Shown piece after piece: positions 59,666 to 64,000 of a DNA stretch of 64,000 nt. The notes beneath the pieces are model-generated. The model saw only the letters and a list, made by a program, of their open reading frames with translations. It was not told the origin of the DNA and did no database searches. The stretch is taken from assembly GCA_963772815.1 (NCBI GenBank), contig CAVYYV010000004.1, positions 682,001 to 746,000 on the forward strand. The letters are read 5' to 3'. Position numbers and translations under genes: made by a program. Source of the DNA: DATFFO01 sp963772815 (GTDB taxonomy: Bacteria > Actinomycetota > Acidimicrobiia > Spongiisociales > ZC4RG35). Each line of letters starts with the position of its first letter. Within the stretch, counting starts at the first letter, position 1.

Positions 59666-59905
59666 TCAGGTCAGGAGGAGCGTGAGGACGATCGTGCTGA
59701 TCCCGAACAGGACTCCGACGACGACGGTGATCCGGTTGAGGTTCCTCTCGGCCAGGGTGGAACCTCCCATGTTCGTGGTGGTGATCCCGCCCCCGAAAAC
59801 ATCCGACAGGCCGCCTCCCTTGCCGGAGTGCAGGAGGATGAGAACGACCACTCCGATCGAGAGGAGGATGTGAACAACGGTGAGGATGGCGGTGAGGATC
59901 TGCAT
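59666..59905 (-). CDS. secG: Preprotein translocase subunit SecG
   Basis: The 79-residue protein has two membrane helices (ILTVVHILLSIGVVVLILLH and NRITVVVGVLFGISTIVLTL) linked by the glycine-rich SecG loop GKGGGLSDVFGGG. It assists SecYE in export. It lies after gpmA and tpiA, as in the common pgk-tpiA-secG arrangement, and precedes tRNA-Leu. Confidence 0.94.
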   Translation of the reverse strand: MQILTAILTVVHILLSIGVVVLILLHSGKGGGLSDVFGGGITTTNMGGSTLAERNLNRITVVVGVLFGISTIVLTLLLT

Positions 59906-59981
59906 GCGCGAACCACGGACGGGTCGGGAACGCCGACAGTTTACCAGCCGCCCATGACTGTGACCAAGCCGTCGTCGGACC

Positions 59982-60719
59982 TCAGCCGGCCTGCTTGGCC
60001 ACCGCTTCGGCTGCGGCGGCGGCAGCTTCCGGATCGCCCAGGTAGCGCTTCGAGACCGGCTGGAGCTCGTCGTCGAACTCATAGACGAGGGGAATCCCGG
60101 TGGGGATGTTGAGCGAGACGACTTCTTCCTCGGTCAGCCCGTCCAGATGCTTGACCAGCGCCCGGAGGCTGTTGCCGTGGGCCACCACCAGGGGCCGGCG
60201 CCCTGCCAGTAGGTCGGGGACGATGGCGTCATACCAATAAGGCAGCATCCGGTCCACGACATCGGCCAGGCATTCGGTGGCGGGTAACAGGTCGGGGGCC
60301 AGGTCGGCGTAGCGCGGGTCGTGGCGGGGATGACGCTCATCGTCGGGCTCGAGAGGGGGAGGGGGCACGTCGTAACTCCGTCGCCACAACAGAACCTGGT
60401 CCGCCCCGTACTGCTCGGCGGTCTTCTTCTTGTCGAGACCCTGGAGCGCCCCGTAATGACGCTCATTGAGGCGCCAGTGGCGTCGCACGGGCAGCCAATG
60501 CAGGTTCATCTCTCGCAGGGCGATCTCGGCCGTGTGGATGGCTCGCAGCAGAACCGAGGTGTGGAGGATGCCGAAACGAAATCCGTCCTCGGTCATGAGC
60601 CGACCGGCCTCGGCGGCTTCTTCCTTGCCTTGCTCGGTCAACTCGACGTCCGTCCACCCGGTGAAGAGGTTCTCCAGGTTCCAGGTCGACTGCCCGTGCC
60701 GCAGCACTACCAGCTCCAT
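59982..60719 (-). CDS. gpmA: 2,3-bisphosphoglycerate-dependent phosphoglycerate mutase
   Basis: The 245-residue enzyme has the phosphohistidine motif LVVLRHGQSTWNLENLFTGW at the start, RHYGALQGLDKKK, and the second His in PLVVAHGNSLRALVKHLDG. It interconverts 3- and 2-phosphoglycerate. It is inserted between tpiA and secG, so three glycolytic genes lie together. Confidence 0.95.
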   Translation of the reverse strand: MELVVLRHGQSTWNLENLFTGWTDVELTEQGKEEAAEAGRLMTEDGFRFGILHTSVLLRAIHTAEIALREMNLHWLPVRRHWRLNERHYGALQGLDKKKTAEQYGADQVLLWRRSYDVPPPPLEPDDERHPRHDPRYADLAPDLLPATECLADVVDRMLPYWYDAIVPDLLAGRRPLVVAHGNSLRALVKHLDGLTEEEVVSLNIPTGIPLVYEFDDELQPVSKRYLGDPEAAAAAAEAVAKQAG

Positions 60720-60782
60720 GGTGTCTCCTTGATCATGAACCCGACTCTAGGAATGCCGGTGCGCCCGCCCATCAGCGGAGGC

Positions 60783-61550
60783 TCAGACCCAGTAGCGAAT
60801 CACCGAGGCGAAGGTGTCGGGGTCGAGCGAGGCTCCGCCCACCAGGGCCCCGTCGATGTGGCGCTTGGCCATCAGCATCTTGATGTTGCCCGGGTTGACC
60901 GAGCCGCCATACAAGACGCGTGTCGACCCGGCAGCCTCCGAGCCGGCCAACTCCTCGACCTCGGTGCGGATCGTCGCGCACATCTCCCCGGCGTCATCGG
61001 GCGTGGCGTTGCGTCCCGTGCCGATGGCCCAGATCGGCTCGTACGCAATGGCCATCTCCCCCACCGACTCAGGCGTGAGGCCTTCCAGGGCACCCACGAG
61101 CTGTCCTACCACGAGATCGGTCGCTTCACCCGCCTCTCGCTGTTCGAGTGTCTCCCCCACACATAGGATCGGGGTCATCTCGTTGCGGAACACAGCCTTC
61201 AGCTTGCGGTTCACGGTCTCATCGGTGTCCCCGAAGTACCGGCGCCTCTCCGAATGGCCGACGATCACGTACGACACTGAGAGCTTGGCCAGCATCGGCC
61301 CGGAGATGGCGCCGGTGTAGGCCCCCTCGTCCTCCCAAAAGAGATCCTGTGCCCCGAGGCCGATCAGCATGTTGTCGACCTCGATCACAGTCTGGGCCGA
61401 GCGAAGTGACGTGAAAGGCGGAGCCACCACCACCTCCACCCGGTCGTAGTCGTCCGGATGGAGACGGTACGACAACTTCTGGATCATCTGGATGGCCTCC
61501 AGATGATTGGTGTTCATCTTCCAGTTGCCACAGATGAGGTCTTTGCTCAT
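60783..61550 (-). CDS. tpiA: Triosephosphate isomerase
   Basis: TpiA interconverts dihydroxyacetone phosphate and glyceraldehyde-3-phosphate. The start SKDLICGNWKMNTN carries Asn and the catalytic Lys; YVIVGHSERR has the catalytic His; IAYEPIWAIGTG has the catalytic Glu; VLYGGSVNPGN binds phosphate. The ATG at 61550 overlaps the pgk stop (ATGA). Length is 255 residues. Confidence 0.97.
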   Translation of the reverse strand: MSKDLICGNWKMNTNHLEAIQMIQKLSYRLHPDDYDRVEVVVAPPFTSLRSAQTVIEVDNMLIGLGAQDLFWEDEGAYTGAISGPMLAKLSVSYVIVGHSERRRYFGDTDETVNRKLKAVFRNEMTPILCVGETLEQREAGEATDLVVGQLVGALEGLTPESVGEMAIAYEPIWAIGTGRNATPDDAGEMCATIRTEVEELAGSEAAGSTRVLYGGSVNPGNIKMLMAKRHIDGALVGGASLDPDTFASVIRYWV

Positions 61551-62725
61551 ACCCAACGCTCCAGCACCGCCACACCGGGGAGCTCTTTGCCTTCCAGCAG
61601 CTCCAAGCCTGCTCCCCCGCCGGTCGAGAGATGCGAGACGTCGTCTTGCATTCCCAGCATCCGCAGGGCCGAGGCGGAGTCTCCCCCTCCCACGGCCGTA
61701 AAGCCCGAGCAGGCCGCCATCGCCTTGGCCACCGCTTCGGTGCCGGCCCGGAACCGCTCCCACTCGAATACTCCCATGGGGCCGTTCCAGAACACCGACC
61801 CCGCCGATTCCACCACCTGGGCGAAGAGACCTGAAGAGTCGGGCCCGATGTCCAGTCCCACGCTGTCGGCCGGGATGGCCTGAACCGCCACCACTTCGGA
61901 GTCGGCGTTCTCTGCGAATTCCGTTGCCGCCACGACATCGACGGGTAGCCGGATCTTGGCGGCGTACTCGCCGTCCAGGAGAGCGCGCACGTTGTCGACC
62001 TGGTCTTCCTGGACCAGGCTGTTGCCCACCTCGAGGCCTTGGGCCGCCAGGAGCGTGAAGCACATCCCTCCACCGATCAGCATCGTGTCGACCATCGGGA
62101 GCAGGTTCTCGATGACGCCGAGCTTGTCGGATACCTTGGCACCGCCCAACACGACAACGTAGGGCCGGTCCGGATCCACCAGGAGCCGGTCGAAGGCGGC
62201 CAGCTCCGCCACCACCAGGGGACCGGCCGCGGACCGGAGCCGCTCGGCGACTCCCACGGTGGAGGAGTGTGCCCGGTGCACAGACCCAAAGGCATCCTGG
62301 ATGAAGAGATCGGCCAGCCGGGCCAGCCCGTCGGACACGGCGGGATCGTTCTTGGTCTCGCCCGCCTCGAAGCGAGTGTTCTCGAGCATCAGCACGTCCC
62401 CGGGTGCCGCATCACCGACTGCTTTCTCGACGTCGGGCCCGATCACATCGCTGAGATGGCGGACCTCGAATCCACCCAGCTCGCCCAAGCGGGTAGCCAC
62501 AGGCGCCAACGAGAGGTCGGGGTCGGGGCCCTTGGGGCGACCCAGGTGGCTGCACACCACCGCCACCGCTCCGGCTCCTCGCACCCGCTGGACCGTGTCC
62601 AGGGCCATGCGAATCCGGAAGTCGTCTTCAACCCGCCCATCTTCCAAAGGGACATTGAGGTCGGATCGGATCAGAACGCGGTGACCGGACAGCTCGAGAT
62701 CGTCCAGAGTCAGGTACTTGGTCAT
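61547..62725 (-). CDS. pgk: Phosphoglycerate kinase
   Basis: The 392-residue enzyme has VLIRSDLNVPLEDGRVEDDF near the N-terminus, the substrate-binding SHLGRPKGPDP, VLGGAKVSDKLGVI in the hinge and AVGGGDSASAL near the C-terminus for ATP binding. It makes ATP from 1,3-bisphosphoglycerate. It is directly upstream of tpiA with a four-base overlap. Confidence 0.97.
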   Translation of the reverse strand: MTKYLTLDDLELSGHRVLIRSDLNVPLEDGRVEDDFRIRMALDTVQRVRGAGAVAVVCSHLGRPKGPDPDLSLAPVATRLGELGGFEVRHLSDVIGPDVEKAVGDAAPGDVLMLENTRFEAGETKNDPAVSDGLARLADLFIQDAFGSVHRAHSSTVGVAERLRSAAGPLVVAELAAFDRLLVDPDRPYVVVLGGAKVSDKLGVIENLLPMVDTMLIGGGMCFTLLAAQGLEVGNSLVQEDQVDNVRALLDGEYAAKIRLPVDVVAATEFAENADSEVVAVQAIPADSVGLDIGPDSSGLFAQVVESAGSVFWNGPMGVFEWERFRAGTEAVAKAMAACSGFTAVGGGDSASALRMLGMQDDVSHLSTGGGAGLELLEGKELPGVAVLERWV

Positions 62726-62772
62726 GGGACTCCCATTCTGGCAGGGGCCGGGACCGGCCCATTCCCCGAGGG

Positions 62773-63756
62773 TCAGGCCAGGGTGCTTTCCAGGGCACGG
62801 CTCAGGGTGAAGGGATCATGGGCCGGCCACTCGGCGGAATGATCGGCCACGTCTGCCCGCCGCACCTTCCAGGACCCGACTTGATCATCGTCGAAGGTGA
62901 TGCGCCTGTGACCGGGAGGCACGACGAGGTCTCCATCGTGGGCCAGGACCGTGCCCGGGCCTTCGACACCCCCGAACTGGGCGAGAGCCTCGACATGGGC
63001 CGGACCATCCATCTCCCAGGTCTCACCGTCCTGGGTAACGAGGTTGGCCACCCAGACACGCTGGGCCGAGGAGTGCATCACGGCCGTGGCGAGATCTGGC
63101 ACCAGCAGGGCGGCGATAACCGACGTGAAGAGAGAACCCGGGCCGAGGACGATCTGATCGGCGGCGGCGATCGCCTCCAATGCCCGCAGGTTGGGCTCGG
63201 GATCGGATGGCAACAGCTCGAGCGACTGTTTGAGACCACGATCGAGGGCGATGTTGACCTGGCCCGAGACGGTCTCTCGGTCGATTTCCGCCGTCAATCC
63301 CACCGGGGTCTTGGTGGCGGGGATCACCTGACCCACCGTCCCCAGCAGCCGACCGGCTGCCTCCACCGCCGCTCCGAAGTCTCCGAACAGCTCGGTCAGA
63401 GCGGCCAGCATCAGGTTTCCTAGCGAATGGTCGCTGACGTCGCCGCTCAGGAATCGGTGGGCGAACAGCTCCGACATCAGGGAAGGCTCAGGAGTGAGGG
63501 CGAGCAGGCATCGTCGAATGTCCCCCGGTGCCGGTATTCCCATGGTTCCCGTGAGCCGGCCAGACGACCCTCCGTCGTCGGCCACCGACACCACGGCCGT
63601 GACCCGTCCGGCGTAGAGCTGGATCGCCTCCAGGGCGGCGGCCAGACCGTGCCCGCCCCCGATCGCCACTACGGAGGGGCCGTCTGGGTCGAGCATCAGG
63701 GCGTCCAGCTCGGTCTCGGGAACGGCAATCGGCTCAGAGATCCTGGTTTTGACCAT
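62773..63756 (-). CDS. yvcK: YvcK/CofD-like gluconeogenesis factor
   Basis: The 327-residue protein has VVAIGGGHGLAAALEAIQLY, VSVADDGGSSGRLTG and GDIRRCLLAL, the core of YvcK proteins, and VLGPGSLFTSVIAALL later. YvcK binds UDP-sugars and is needed for growth on gluconeogenic carbon and for cell shape. The ATG at 63756 directly follows AAAGGGGGG; a GTG at 63777 overlapping the rapZ stop is the alternative start. WhiA and gap, often next in this operon, are absent before pgk. Confidence 0.9.
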   Translation of the reverse strand: MVKTRISEPIAVPETELDALMLDPDGPSVVAIGGGHGLAAALEAIQLYAGRVTAVVSVADDGGSSGRLTGTMGIPAPGDIRRCLLALTPEPSLMSELFAHRFLSGDVSDHSLGNLMLAALTELFGDFGAAVEAAGRLLGTVGQVIPATKTPVGLTAEIDRETVSGQVNIALDRGLKQSLELLPSDPEPNLRALEAIAAADQIVLGPGSLFTSVIAALLVPDLATAVMHSSAQRVWVANLVTQDGETWEMDGPAHVEALAQFGGVEGPGTVLAHDGDLVVPPGHRRITFDDDQVGSWKVRRADVADHSAEWPAHDPFTLSRALESTLA

Positions 63757-63773
63757 CCCCCCTTTCCCGTAGG

Positions 63774-64000
63774 TCACTGGTCGACGTCCCGGTGGCTGAC
63801 TGCGGCTCGGATGCCCCGCTCGGCCAGCCGTTTCCCCAGCTCCTCGGCGATGGCCACCGATCTGTGGTGACCACCGGTGCAACCGATGCCAATCGACACG
63901 TATGACTTGCCCTCGGCCTCATAGCGGGGAATCAGGAAGGTGATCAACTCGTCGACCTTGTCGATGAAATGCTTGGCATCGGGGCTGGCCAGGACATAGT
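63774..64000 (-). CDS. rapZ: RapZ nucleotide-binding protein, C-terminal part
   Basis: Only the last 75 codons are in the window. They read ASPDAKHFIDKVDELITFLI, then SYVSIGIGCTGGHHRSVAIA and RAAVSHRDVDQ at the end. The GCTGGHHRSV motif is diagnostic for RapZ (YvcJ). It precedes yvcK with a GTGA overlap, the conserved actinobacterial order. Confidence 0.93.
   Translation of the reverse strand, partial: YVLASPDAKHFIDKVDELITFLIPRYEAEGKSYVSIGIGCTGGHHRSVAIAEELGKRLAERGIRAAVSHRDVDQ

Overview
This window is chromosomal DNA of a high-GC actinobacterium. The main evidence is a complete Pup-proteasome locus (ARC/Mpa, Dop, Pup, PrcB, PrcA, PafA, PafB, PafC) running directly into TatB, TatC and a HelY-type helicase. 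Other actinobacterial signs are a pgsA-gcvH-FHA-MerR block, a HAD phosphatase-small ORF-tlyA-nadK-recN block, a DUF4193 zinc protein and a DPM1-like polyprenol mannosyltransferase. These gene orders match what is known from mycobacteria. The exact class cannot be fixed from sequence alone; a deep, non-mycobacterial lineage such as Acidimicrobiia is a reasonable guess.

Layout. 1-2.3 kb: a reverse-strand run of MerR regulator (cut by the window start), FHA protein, gcvH, pgsA and a small zinc-binding protein. 2.46-14.23 kb: an integrated mobile element of about 11.7 kb in the 3' half of a tRNA-Pro(GGG) gene. It has a tyrosine integrase beside the intact tRNA, an XRE regulator, an excisionase-like gene, a badly broken MobF relaxase, and cargo of secreted proteins: a metzincin-like protease, lipoproteins, an L,D-transpeptidase-like enzyme and an ankyrin lipoprotein. 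An IS256-type fragment lies inside. A 44-bp att repeat and a 20-bp integrase-arm-like repeat occur at both ends. Many of its genes carry frameshifts, so it is probably decaying or poorly assembled.

Just outside the right att site, at 14280-14843, lies the most striking gene. It is an AhpD-family protein whose active-site motif E-X11-C-X2-C-X3-H has an in-frame TGA in place of the second (peroxidatic) cysteine. A hairpin of bacterial SECIS type follows at the expected distance. This is most simply a selenoprotein.

14.9-29.2 kb is core: an ABC exporter pair, der, ispH, cmk, aroA, rluB, scpB, scpA, an HD protein, a DksA/TraR-type protein, ald, a Nudix hydrolase, pyrG and dapB. 29.8-32.2 kb holds an acyl-CoA synthetase and an enoyl-CoA hydratase. 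33-45.3 kb holds recN, nadK, tlyA, a HAD phosphatase, an M20 peptidase, a Nudix protein, GNAT, the mannosyltransferase, DUF4193, a lipid kinase, helY and tatC/tatB. 45.7-54 kb is the Pup-proteasome locus. 54-59.6 kb holds a ferredoxin, trmI, several small membrane proteins, an MFS transporter, a cupin and tRNA-Leu(GAG). 59.7-64 kb is central glycolysis (gpmA, tpiA, pgk) with secG, yvcK and the end of rapZ.

Genes are packed tightly, and many neighbours overlap by the four bases NTGA, which implies translational coupling. Several real genes are too short for ordinary gene finding: a 33-residue Prli42-like membrane peptide before trmI, a 48-residue acidic protein before tlyA and a 49-residue membrane protein after der. 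Outside the element, pafA and an ACT-domain gene each show a one-base frameshift, which could be assembly error or real mutation.
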